Shown here in pieces: positions 11,229-22,298 of a DNA stretch of 64,000 nt (within the stretch, counting starts at the first letter, position 1; every line of letters starts with the position of its first letter). The translations under genes were made by a program, and so were the position numbers. Source of the stretch: Silurus meridionalis (lineage: Eukaryota > Chordata > Actinopteri > Siluriformes > Siluridae); NCBI RefSeq assembly GCF_014805685.1, contig NC_060890.1, forward strand, positions 17,277,000 to 17,340,999, given 5' to 3'. The notes under the pieces were generated by a model. It saw only the letters and a program-made list of their open reading frames with translations. It had not been told where the DNA came from and did no database searches.

Positions 11229-13452
11229 ATGGCAGCAGCTTCTTCGTCGTCTTCTTCAGCTGGTGGAGTGAGCGGGAGCTCCGTTACTGGATCTGGTTTC
11301 AGTGCATCAGAGCTCATTCCCCCGAGAAAAGTACTCTACACATACCCTAAAGGAGCCGGGGAGATGATGGAAGGTTTGCCACATACCTCACTTCTATTTT
11401 TGCTTTGTCAGTTTTCCAATGCAGGGGATTTTTTGAAGGAGTTGAGAAGATTGTGAAATAAATGAGAAATCACACAAACCAGTTTCAGCGGCCTGTCCTG
11501 AAGAACAGGAAAACAAAATGGATAATAGCAGCATGATGTGTATTGACGAAAGTTAACAGTACAAACAAAAGGAGTAGTAGAATATAGCAGGTTTTTGCAC
11601 ATGTATGGAAAGTGTAGTAGAATAGAATAGCCTTTATTTGTCACATATACATTACAGCACAGTGAAATTTGTTCTTCGCATATCCCAGTTTTGCTTGGAA
11701 GCTGGGGTCAGAGCGCAGGGTCAGCCATGATACGGCGCACCGGGAGCACAGAGGGTTAAGGGCCTTGCTCAAGGGCCCAAGAGTGGCAGCTTGGCGATAC
11801 CGGGGCTTGAACTCCTGACCTTCCGATCAGTAATCCAGCGCCTTAACCACCAGAGCTACCACTCTATACCACTATATATATATATATATATATAATATAT
11901 AGTATGTATATATTATATGACATTTTCTATTGAGTGCGATGCCACACAAGTCTTGAGTCTCTCCCAATGCCTGGATTAGCAGTCAAGTTGTAATTTTACC
12001 CTAAATTCATCCTGAAACACTGGTGTGTGTATGTTCTGTTCTGCTTGAAGCACAAAAGGCATCGTAAAGTTCTGGTCATCCACTAGAGACCTGGTATGAC
12101 TTTCAATTATGTTGATTCAGGTGCACAGCCTGTTTACGAAGAAGACGATATCCCAGATTGATAGGTGGCTGGGAAATGAGCACTGACATTGTACAGATAA
12201 GGGGTAAGGGTTATACTCGAGTTACAGCTCAGTGGTTGCTGATGAATAGGGAGTTTAAGGGACATCTAAAGGAGTTTTTTCTTGCCACAGTCACCATGGC
12301 TGCTCATCAGGGATAAATACACACCATTCACCTTAACTCTTAAAATTCTGTGAAGCTGCTTTGAGGCATTGTCTGTTGTGAAAAGCGCTATAGAAATAAA
12401 CTTGACTTGACATGAAATGAAAGGAATAGCCACCTCTGCTTGTAAGTTTGTTGGTTTGTGTGTCTAATTGCTTTTGTCTTTAGAGCTCTTTTTTTGAATC
12501 TTTCTGTTTGATGCATTCATTTTCATATAATAATAGAAATAACAGTTGTGGGGAAGGAGGGACTGTAATTATGATCTCAAAAGGATTAATACAATCCATT
12601 AGAAGGTCATGGCTTACTGGAATATGCCCAACTAAACCTGTGCCAGACCTTTTGTTTTTGGTCTAACTGTTCTGGGTCATTTATCCACACGGTGACGTGC
12701 TGTCTGCACTTTGTGTCTCCAGGAAGAACAGAGGGCATTAATGAGTGAAACCCACCATTCTCCTTTAGCCCTTATTCTGCTAGCTGAATTGGCATATTCT
12801 CAAGTGCTTATCAGTGCTCTGGCTTGAAAAGCAACTGCAAAGAGGAGATTCAGGGTAGAGAATGGCATTGTTTTGGTTGTGTTTCAGGTGTTGAATGATG
12901 GTGTGTTCAGCCTGTTGCTTCTGTGCACACTATCCTTTTCGATTACAATCCCACTTACTGACTCTCCCTATAGCGTATATACTTTTCCTTATATATAGCA
13001 CGGTTAAACTCTTGATTCTGATTGGTCGGAAGGTCTTGCTTAATTTTCTCGTACAGCAGCTCTAACAGCAGTGCTTAAAATCCACTGTACAATTTTACTC
13101 GCTGTGTTTCAGATGGCTCAGACAGATTTCTGTGTGAATCAGTTTTCAGCTATCAAGTAGCATCAACTCTAAAACAGGTGAAGCATGGTAAGATGTACAT
13201 TGTTCAAATTTTCAAAAAACATTAACATTTATTAATTAAATGTCAGCACTTATGATTATTGTTACAAGCACAATTGTTTCTAATTCAACTAACATCTGGA
13301 ATCCCAATACTAACAGCTTTTTGGTGTCTGGTGTGTTCTCAGATCAGCAGGTATCCCGTATGGAGAAGTTGGCCAGCCTGGTGGAGGAGCTGGAGGCAGA
13401 CGAGTGGAAATATAAACCTATTGAACAGCTTTTGGGCTTTACCACTTCATAG
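11229..13452 (+). CDS. anapc16: ANAPC16, anaphase-promoting complex subunit 16
   Basis: Three coding exons, 11229-11373, 13113-13187 and 13343-13452, join in phase to a 109-residue protein (the human protein is 110). The product begins with a serine/glycine-rich tail [18 protein letters not shown] and continues through [36 protein letters not shown] and [18 protein letters not shown] to the end [12 protein letters not shown]. All of this matches the vertebrate family nearly throughout. ANAPC16 is known as a small constitutive subunit of the APC/C ubiquitin ligase that controls mitotic exit. The untranslated first exon probably ends at 9718. The gene lies head to head with ascc1. A polyadenylation signal AATAAA lies at 13729-13734. 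Confidence 0.97.
11620..11870 (-). repeat. SINE copy in anapc16 intron
   Basis: On the minus strand it starts with a tRNA-like head (agctctggtggttaaggcgc, then ggtcaggagttcaagcc as box B), followed by a body ending in a tail that includes 'caaataaaggc' beside a tagaa repeat. The intact A and B box spacing supports a tRNA-derived SINE. Confidence 0.7.
11873..11925. repeat. (TA)n-rich patch
   Basis: An AT dinucleotide run next to the 5' head of the reversed SINE at 11620-11870. Confidence 0.8.
12225..12415 (+). repeat. Dispersed repeat of the 'aaagcgctatagaaataaac' family
   Basis: The segment holds 'ttgccacagtcaccatggctgctcatcagggataaa', spread over a longer block, and ends 'gcattgtctgttgtgaaaagcgctatagaaataaacttgac'. 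Reversed copies with the same order of blocks occur at 19888-20080 and 54508-54730. It is intronic in anapc16. Confidence 0.75.
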
Positions 13453-13728
13453 CTAACCACTTGCTGCTCATATTAATTCATGAATTGTAAAACAAATATT
13501 TTAACCAGAATGGATTATGTATCGTTTATTTATGCACATTTCCCATATTTGACATCAGCTACAGCCTTAAATGAAGGAGTTTTGGACAATTTTATGGAAC
13601 TGAATACTTAAATGTAAATATTCATGTCATAAAGTACTAATCATGTGCAGATGTTTACCCAAACTTTGACTTTTTAAAGTACCTGACTTTTTTTGGTTTT
13701 TGTTTTTTGGTTAAGATTTTTTTAATGG

Positions 13729-13734
13729 AATAAA
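13729..13734 (+). terminator. Polyadenylation signal of anapc16
   Basis: AATAAA lies about 280 bp after the stop codon, followed by a T-rich stretch. Another aataaa-like site follows at about 13765. Confidence 0.6.
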
Positions 13735-13769
13735 ACTGCTGTAATTCATATGATTAAAAAGAAAAATAA

Positions 13770-16290
13770 AATCATATTTTATTGATACGTTCTTTCATTA
13801 CAAATAGCCACGTAGTAAGTAGAGTCATTTCTTAGATGCCTTTTATATAATATTATAAAATTTAAAGCAAATACAATATTGTGTAATACTTTTTGTGGTA
13901 TATAGTTGTATAAAACACATAGATAGATACATAGATTTGCTACATATTTAGTCAGTTGATTTAGAAGCCCACACATATCTTGTTTTTGTCTTCAGTGTAC
14001 CCGAGTCCTGTGCTTTGTTTCCACGCTCCACCACAGTTGCTATTAATTTTAGTGCTGTGGTCTGCGAGGGTTATCCTCCCCCTCTCTGTGGCCTTGTGTA
14101 TGTGAGAGAAAGAGCGAGAAAGTGAGCCAGCACGTATAGCCTACTTGTAGAAGCAGCTGTAGAAACAGGAGAAGACAAAGCGAGAGAGGGGGTGCAGGGA
14201 AACAGCAAATAAAACACACTCTTTGTCTTATAAAGCTAAATGCAAAATAAAGCTAAATGCTGTGTTTATAACAAGCACTCAGCAAACTAAGCATAATTGT
14301 AACTATTCTATCTTTTCATATTACATTTTTTTACTATCTAGTGATATAAATAAGCAATGCAGAGGTGTTTTTCTTTTCATAAAAAGCAGAATAAACACAT
14401 GTTCACTGAGCCTTGTTTATATACAGAACTTCCTGAATTTGCTCTGTGAAAATCAGTTTGTAGTACAGACCGTCCTGCTAGATGTTTTGCATCTGAATGA
14501 CTGAAAAGATAAGTGAAAAACTGGTGAATGTACAGTACATTCTGTTCCACAAGTGGGAGGGACCAAACGTACAGTGTACATTGCAGGATCCTACAGACAC
14601 TACATTTCCACACCAACTCACATACTCTCAGAAACTGTTTAACAGTACTACAAGAAAAAAAGAAACAATTTCATTCCTAATAGCTTTTGCGTGTAATACA
14701 TGTAGTACGTGCTGTATGTGTCATTCTGACTGCAAAGAGAATGATTTATCCAGGTCTCACTTGCAATCCGAAAACATTCATGAACTCTTTCATAATTTCA
14801 CACTTTTTTATGAGCCAGCGGAAGCACACACAGAAGAATGAATGTTTTGAGTTGGCTAAACAACTCGGGTAAATCACTAACACATTTTAACTCAATCCAA
14901 TGAGTTCCATAATAATTAATGCAGAAAGGATATCCCAGATGAAATGCCATGCCTTGATTGTTGTGTAACTACCTGTTAATATATAACTCTCAACCAGGCT
15001 TCACTTTTAACTGATGTCATTTTTATAAATGTTTATGTGCCCTAGGCTTGTTTATGCCCCCCTACACGTTTACATGGAAACAAAAATGTAAAACAGCTTT
15101 TTATATGCAGCAAGTCAAAAGAAGTCAAAAAGCTTTTATTGTCATTTCTACTATACACAGTGGTACACAGTACAGTGTTTATGTAGCTTTATGTTGTGTG
15201 TTGTAGCTCTTTGTTGTTTAGTGTTCCTCCAGAACCCTGGTGCTACGCTGAACAACATAGAGCTACAACACACAACATAAAGCTACATAAAGTGCAACAG
15301 ACACCAGACTACAGTACACAAGTATACTCTAAATATACAGTACTGTGCAAAGAGAACTATAAAGACTATAACCAAGATTATATGCAAACAAACACAATGC
15401 AGTGCAAAAACATATGTATGGTTATGGGCGAAAAAAGTGTTATGAACATTACTAAAATGCAAAATTATATTGTTATATAGTTCCACAAATGCTAGGATTA
15501 ATGACGTTCAAACAAGCAACCTTCCAATTATAAAACCCAGTATTTAATAATAGATAGAATAAAACGACAAATATGAATATATTTCTAGATTTGATCCTTA
15601 AATACATAATGTAAACTAATTCGTTTCGGGAATAAATTATTTTAAGAAATACAAGTGGCATTATGTCACTGTTTTTACTCTCCCATCTGTGACTTTCAAG
15701 CCAGTTATCGCAAGTCTTCGTCGTTCGCAGTAAATTCTAGAAGTTGCATCAGATGAATGGACCATAAAAGACCACATCATACTGTATTTTGCATCCTTTT
15801 GACACAGAATGCTGATCTGTTGTGTTGTGACTAAACCCTGCACTGGATTTCCCACCATACTAGTTCACATGTATTAACTTGTGTGGTTTTGTGTGCAGCT
15901 GTGAGTGGTTACGAAAAATATCGACAAGGCCACTAAACTCATGCCACAATGCCTGTGCATGTAGTGTACTGACACAGACACTACCTTAGCCATCTAGAGC
16001 ACTGATTTGTTCGGAGTGATGTAATGTTGCACCACAGTCTGCAATCTCCTGTGGAACTTGCACCTTTTTTTTGTGCACTCACTTCTGATAGTAAACCAAC
16101 CCGATGCACAAACACGTCTGAGTGTATTGCAATGATGATGTCATAGTGCAGGGCATCAAATTGATTAATATTGGATTCTGGAATGACTTTTTTTTAATGC
16201 GTGCATTTTTTTATTAGAAATGGCATTTTAATGCATGAATGTTTTTAAATGTAGTGTTATTTAGGATTTGTGCATTAATAAGAATGCATG

Positions 16291-16321
<31 letters not shown>

Positions 16322-16560
16322 AAAAACCGGTTTATACTGCAATATGCGTTGTTTTCCTTACACACGCACGACACATACAGTGGCATATAAAAACAATCTA
16401 TTAAACAAAATTTGCCCTAAATGTCCATTTAACTTGGACACATAAAGAGACACGGGCAGGTTTTAGTCTCAACTTGTCCGAGGTGAAACAAAAGCCTAGT
16501 TGCTGTGCTTTTCCCCTTCCCTCAGCAGACAATGGCTCGTTTGCGCTTCGTGTTACTGGG
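13770..16560. other. Intergenic region between anapc16 and ddit4
   Basis: No gene is seen. It contains a LINE-tail-like stretch (15110-15180, 'agcttttattgtcatttc'), the inverted repeat at 15182-15287 and a 29-base T run at 16291-16319. Open frames here are short and have no family resemblance. The distal part may hold ddit4 enhancers but no block can be singled out from one sequence. Confidence 0.6.
15182..15287. repeat. Near-perfect 35-bp inverted repeat (hairpin)
   Basis: Arm 15182-15216 and arm 15253-15287 are reverse complements with a single mismatch over 35 bases, separated by 36 bases. Both arms include tgttgtgtgttgtagct or its complement. The segment lies next to a LINE tail at 15110-15180, so it may be a foldback formed during insertion. 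Confidence 0.9.
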
Positions 16561-16569
16561 CAAAGTGGA

Positions 16570-16685
16570 ACGCTCTGAACGTGCGCTCGAAGCTGATTGG
16601 CTGAATTGTCTCCGGGGGGTGTGGTAAGCGACACTGGGGCGGTGCTTTATAACCAGCTTTGTTCTGGCTCATGACATCAGTGTTT
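16570..16685 (+). promoter_or_regulatory. ddit4 core promoter
   Basis: Ordered elements are visible: an ACGTG hypoxia-response-like core at 16579-16583, a reversed CCAAT (attgg) near 16597, a GC box GGGGCGG at 16636-16642, a TATA-like TTTATAA at 16646-16652 and a CRE/ATF-like TGACATCA at 16672-16679. DDIT4 is known to be induced by hypoxia, ATF4 and glucocorticoids, so these are plausible but untested sites. Transcription probably starts near 16675-16690. Confidence 0.7.
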
Positions 16686-17321
16686 GCAGATCAGTCGCTG
16701 CTGCACTGAGAGAGCACTTAACCTGCTGTCGTTGTCTTCTTTGTTACTTCCAGCAGACTCATTTCCTTCACAATTTGGGATTTTTATCATCAAGCACTGG
16801 TTAGACACCACCTCCAGGTTTTCAACACAGATTTTGGTAAGTGTGTGTTTGATATTCTAGGCTGTTTTATGGCTTTTGGTTTTGCTTTTTCATTCACTCT
16901 TGTTCAGGTTGAAAAACTGAAGCTTTCTTACAGTAACATGTTGCTGGCAGTGTTTATAAAATGAGGTTAAGTTCGAGAGTAAAACCCTGAAATAAATGTT
17001 TATCTTCCCAACTCTCAAAGAAACTGTTAATTCTTTTAAAGGAGCTAGTTTTTACTAAAGGGTCCAAGTGAGGGGGGGAAAAACATTGGAGCATTAAACC
17101 ATCCACAGAAACTCAGAGGAACCTTATTCTTTTAATGCCAAGCAGTTTTATAGCAAAAAGCTGCATTAAAAAAAAAAAAAAAGAATTATTAGCTGTTGCT
17201 TCAACATTAGGTTCATTGTTTGAGTTGTTTTCGAATCTAGTTTCTAAGTTGTTTATCTTTTTCTTCTCAGGTGTTGAAGCTCATAAGATCCTACAAGAGT
17301 TGCACTTCAAGGTTTGGAGTC

Positions 17322-18384
17322 ATGCAGAAGACACACAGTGAAGGTGTTTGGGCTGATGGAGCTCCCCAGCGTCTCTCCTGGAGCGGCCTGGTGCAGAAAC
17401 TCAGCAGCAGTAACAGCATCGACTCTGATTCTGAACACAGTGGCACAGATGATGGTTCAGACACTGGTAAGTTACACAACTCTTACTGTAATTTTACTTC
17501 TTTTTCTGCTCAGTCATTAGCTCTCTATATAACGATTTGACACTTGGTGTTGAACAAAGAAACCTTTTGCACTTTAAAGCCTAAAAGTTACATAAAGTAG
17601 TTCCCATGAAGCAATCTGATATGCAAATCAACCTTTTCTAACAGCATTCAATTCTGTAGGTTGAATTGCTTGAATAGTTAGTTGGTGCTTTAAGTTAACC
17701 GGTTGTGTTATTAAAAAACCCAGATTATCTGCAGTACACATCGAAAACTGCATTATGACGTAATTAACTGAGATCTAACACAGCAATATTAGTGCAACAC
17801 GATGCACGCTGGTTATATTGTGTCCTCGTTACTCAGTATTACACTGGATTATATGTATAATTCAAAACCCTTTTTCTTTGCAATCTTTTCCAGGTTCCGT
17901 ATCTCTTTCCGACTTGTCCCCTCTGGACGCTGACATGTTCTACGACCCGTCCGAGGAGAGCCTGTGTAAAGAAGTAGTCCAACAGATTGCTCTTAGCTTG
18001 ATTGAAGCGAAAGATTGCACACTGCATTGCTCCAAACTTCTCATCCCCCACAAGCTGCTGGAGCACATAGGGACCGAACTGGTGCAGCTGGCGGCGAGCG
18101 AGCCATGCGGCCTCCGGGGGGCGCTCATCGATCTTTGTGTGCAGCAGGGAGAGACGTTTCACAGCGTAAGTCAGATTGCTGCTGACCCCTGCCTCGTACC
18201 CACCTTCCAGCTCACGCTCATCCTCAGGCCAGAGTCCGGGGGCATCTGGCCGAAGATCCAGGGCTTGTTTACTGCAAAGTCCTCATTGACTCCCCTGAGA
18301 GGTGCCCTGAAACTCCGAACTGGCTTTAGAGTGATCAAAAGAAAACTGTACAGCTCTGAAGAACTGCTTATTGAAGAATGTTGA
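17322..18384 (+). CDS. ddit4: DDIT4 / REDD1, stress-induced mTORC1 inhibitor
   Basis: Two coding exons, 17322-17466 and 17894-18384, encode 211 residues starting MQKTHSEGVWADGAPQRLSW. The human protein is somewhat longer at 232. The N-terminus has the conserved serine-rich SSNSIDSDSEHS block. From about residue 70 the RTP801 C-terminal domain follows, with KEVVQQIALSLIEAK, CSKLLIPHKLLEHIG, EPCGLRGALIDLCVQQG and the basic end GFRVIKRKLYSSEELLIEEC. REDD1 is known to activate TSC1/TSC2 and so restrain mTORC1 under hypoxia, energy or DNA stress. An untranslated exon likely ends at 16836 (GTAAGT donor) and joins the acceptor before 17271. The start is the first ATG in the exon. Gene order next to anapc16 and dnajb12 matches human 10q22.1. 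Confidence 0.97.
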
Positions 18385-18970
18385 GCCCTAAGGACCGAAT
18401 CTGGACATTTCCGAGGCATTCTGGCTCTGTTAGGTCACCGTTTTAGTGATCCGAGAGCTGTCCGAAACCAAGGATGACTTCAAGTGACTACTGTATGTCA
18501 ATCGACTTTATATTGAAGATGTAACCAGATATTGCAGGTCTCACTTCTGTCACCAGGGTGTTTATACAAAAAGAGAATAGGGTACAAAAATATAAACACA
18601 TTCTTTTATTCACTGATTGCTGTATGTATATTTAGATACTGCATTCATATTGCACTTCTTTCAGTGCAATTTTTGAACGTCTGGTGCAGTTTTGTTGACT
18701 GTTTTGAAATGTTTACCTCACTTTTTATTTTATTTCTTGAAACTGACTGGCAGCTATCTCTTCAACCTGGTCATGTGTCATAAATCTTTTTTTTTTTTTT
18801 TAAATCCAGCGAGCACCGTTTCATGATCTAAGTTTAATCTTTTAGTTACAAATGTACTTTTGGCATCTTGATTGCTTTTAAACACGTCATGCATATTCAC
18901 TTGTGCATCATTTATTTATTTGATATTCAAATACTGTTGCGTTTTATACGTGCATTAAGGAAACACAGAA

Positions 18971-18976
18971 AATAAA
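18971..18976 (+). terminator. Polyadenylation signal of ddit4
   Basis: AATAAA about 590 bp after the stop, followed by a TG/T-rich stretch (ctgcttcagtgatcttttgtgttc). The long AT-rich 3' UTR with several ATTTA motifs fits the short-lived mRNA known for this gene. Confidence 0.75.
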
Positions 18977-19249
18977 TTATTTTTTGAAGAACTCTCTGCT
19001 TCAGTGATCTTTTGTGTTCACCACAGATGATTGTTTCATTGTGCTGCAAAACAAATGTTTAGAAAAGTGGGATTTTAAGGGTTAATCAAACATTACTCTT
19101 TAATGGGTCTATTTAGAGGGGGGGGGAACTATGGTTGGTTTTCAGGAAGAAATTATGGTTGTAGATTTTGAAAATAACTGGAATAATTAGTGACTACTTT
19201 TGGCAGGTATGACTTTGCATACATCTAAATCTTAATTTTTACTAACAGA

Positions 19250-19705
19250 CAAATTCTTTCGGCTGCTCCCATTAGGGGGTCGCAACAGCGGATCATCCGT
19301 CTCCATACCCCCGTCCTCTACATCTGCCTCTTTCAAACCAACTACCTGCATATCTTCCTTCACCACATCTATAAACCTCCTCGGCCTTCATGTTTTCCTC
19401 CTTCCTGGCAGCTCCATCCTCAGCATTTTCCTAACGATATACCCCATGTCCCTTTTCTGCAAATGTCCTACACACGCCGTCCCTCTAAAACTCCATTCTA
19501 ATCCTGTCCATCCTTGTCACTCCCAGCGAAAACCTCAACATCTTCAGCTCTGCTACCTCCAGCTCCATCTCTGTCTTTTACTTAATGTCACTGTCTCTAA
19601 ACCATATAAAATAGAGTATCTGCATAGTGAAAGTTTATAGGACTGTGGTAAGACCTGCTATCACAAATCACTCCAGCCACTCTTCTCAGTCCTTTTTATA
19701 AAGTT
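19250..19705 (-). mobile_element. 3' end of an RTE-type LINE (copy 1, minus)
   Basis: The sequence parallels the minus-strand copy at 31670-32830 and the plus-strand copy at 47085-47560. It starts at 'tcggctgctcccattagggggtcgc' (the reversed 3' end) and passes through the cctgtccatccttgtcac and agctctgctacctccagc blocks. The coding frame is broken by stops. Confidence 0.85.
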
Positions 19706-19887
19706 TAAACCCATGAGCACACAGCGCATCGAAAAAACACAGTTCCATCTTAAACCCTGGTTACTAAGAAACATGAAGTTCCTCAAACATTGGCCATTTT
19801 AAATACAATAGGTTTATGCCCTGCTATAAAACTGCACACAAGTGAAAATGGTTTTTTTGACAACACAAGTCAGTTCTCATTGAATTA

Positions 19888-20080
19888 TGTCAAGTTTATT
19901 TCTATATTGCTTTTCACAATGGACATTGTCTCAAAGTGGTTTTACAGTATTTAAGAATCAAGGTGAACGGTGTGTGTTTATCCCTGATGAGAAGCCTGGG
20001 GTGACTGTGGCAAGGAAAAACTCTCTTAGTTGTTATGAGGAAGAAACCTTGAGAGGAACCAGACCAAAACAATTATGTAT
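19888..20080 (-). repeat. Dispersed repeat of the 'aaagcgctatagaaataaac' family
   Basis: Reversed relative to 12225-12415. It has 'agtttatttctatattgcttttcacaatgg', then 'acattgtctcaaagtgg', and later 'ctgatgagaagcctggggtgactgtggcaagg', all recurring at 54508-54730. Confidence 0.75.
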
Positions 20081-20507
20081 GTTTTATAAATTGTTACAGA
20101 AGACTTTAATAAACAACCTTCTTCATTTGATTTCATTCACAGTGGATAGTGAACAGATGTACATTGTCTATAGTTGATCAGTTTCCCAAAAGCATAATGA
20201 GACTTTACTAACTGCACCAAATTGTGTCCGAATGTTTTTTGGGACTGTTTTATCGAAGGTTTTATCATTATAATGTTAGACATAGTGTATGCTTGTGCTC
20301 TTGTGTTCACATTCAATTAGAAAACTTCATAAAAATGTAGAAATCGACAGAAAATTTTACAGTAATAAGAGAACTCGCATCAGAAGTGCAAATCCAGCAG
20401 AGACCGGTATGATCTAGACGTGAATACTGACTACTGGGGAACGTGAGCTGCTGCATGTTTTAGCTTACAGTCTGCCAAAATCTGGCATGACTCAACTGCG
20501 CGCACAC

Positions 20508-20549
<42 letters not shown>

Positions 20550-22298
20550 ACATGCATATACACACGGTTCCACTCTCACTCAATTCTCACTATCCTCCCT
20601 TCCTGAAACACACACAGAGCCCACCAGTCCCACCCCTGTGCACACAATGTTACACTTCCTCAGCACGAACGCACAAACCACAACGACTTCAAAAAAGTTC
20701 AGCAGTGGCACATAAGATTTTATTGTTTTGTTATAATCCAGAGGAAAAGCTTTGCTACAGCTTTTAGTTTATTTCTTTTAGTCAGCATTGCAAAATCTAA
20801 AAATATATTATACTTTTAAAAAAACATCCTGATTTTTTGAATAAATACTACAAAGCTGTGTGAGTCCTTGTGGTGAAGATGAAAGATTAAACTATGGAGT
20901 GCTTATTCCTTTTTATTTACCGTTAATGCTAATATTAGCATGTGACCTAACCTGCATCGCTAAAATATTAAGTGTACAATTATATAAATTAATAAATTAA
21001 TACAAAGTGACTAGATCGTGGTATATAGAGGAACCTAATAAAAGGTCTTGCACATCCAGTTTCAGCTTGATTAAATGAAACGTGTTTCAGATTGAAGGAA
21101 AAATATCTCAAAAGATTGGATCGTTGCTTAACCGAGGTGTAACTCAGGTCTGTAAAGGGCTGGAGGAAGAGCTCTTCTTATACAAACCTGTACAGGACGA
21201 TCTTTCACTGACACACATCTCTCTATCTCTCATACACATACACACGCAGACACACACACACACACACGTAGAAATCTGTCTCCCTTGCCTGGATGCCACC
21301 AGTCTGCCACAGTTTTAATGGGAAGATTCAATTATACACCTAAAAAAATACAAAAGAAAATAAACAATTAAAACAGTCACAATGATATGAATGTGAAACA
21401 CACACCTTGCGGTGGGGCCATACATTCTTCTCACACTGATAAGGGTCAGTTATGGACCACCTAAGAGCCAGGTCAAGCTTGGCAAATCGCTAAAGAGTTG
21501 ACAAGGAACTGAAAGAGGACACCGGACAGAGGAGAACTCTGCAAATATGTTGGTACTGGCAAACATTCAGTGCTGCTCTACTGCTGTTTACTCTCCTTTT
21601 CTTTAATCAGTTGTATTGGTGAGGCTAAGTGCTTTAAGTGCTGCACAAACATGGCTGGAACTGGGCCTGTTTTAGACTCGTCTGTCTCAAGGATGTTCCA
21701 TGACATTAAACTCAACTCTAAAATGGTTAATGGCATTTAAAATGTCATTCAACACTACATTTAACATCGAATAGTTGGGAAATTCTGCTATAGAATTTTT
21801 TTTTTTTTTTATGACATTTCTATTGTGGTATTGGTGATTCCGCTTTGTATGTCACACTTTTTAATTTTTCTAAAACATCATCCTCTATTATATTAAATTT
21901 CTTACTTAAAGCATCATTTCAGAAATGAGGGTTTAACCGCGAAATCTGAGAAAAATCTCTTTAAATAGAACTATTTTCATTAATGATTCACAAAAGACAC
22001 CCCTAGCTGGTGTCATTGTAATTAGGAAACCTGCTTATATCGGATTTGGTCCGTTATTTTCTTTCGTTCTGCAGAATTTGTTAATGTATATGAGCAAATG
22101 AGCACCGTACGCCCCAAATGTTCACGTTCTGCACCTGAGAATTAGTGCACCATAGACAGAAAGCTGCATGGCTTAAGGTTGGTTGTTTTTGTAAACATTG
22201 CTTAAAGCCACTAGAACAAGAGTCTGTTGTAACTAATAAAGCAGGGCGTCGATCAGTGTCACGCTTTTTTCCTCACCTGTCGTGATCACGCTGGTTTA
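20080..22298. other. Intergenic region between ddit4 and dnajb12 (including dnajb12 3' UTR)
   Basis: Besides the microsatellite and a small CA patch at 21246-21268, no gene or known repeat is recognised. The right end must include the minus-strand 3' UTR of dnajb12, whose polyadenylation site I could not place. Confidence 0.5.
20500..20547. repeat. (CA)n microsatellite
   Basis: A CA run with a few cg interruptions in intergenic DNA downstream of ddit4. Confidence 0.95.

Noticed and set aside
14223..14872. Several 60-114-codon frames between anapc16 and ddit4
   Set aside because: Overlapping on both strands with no recognisable protein features; consistent with chance.
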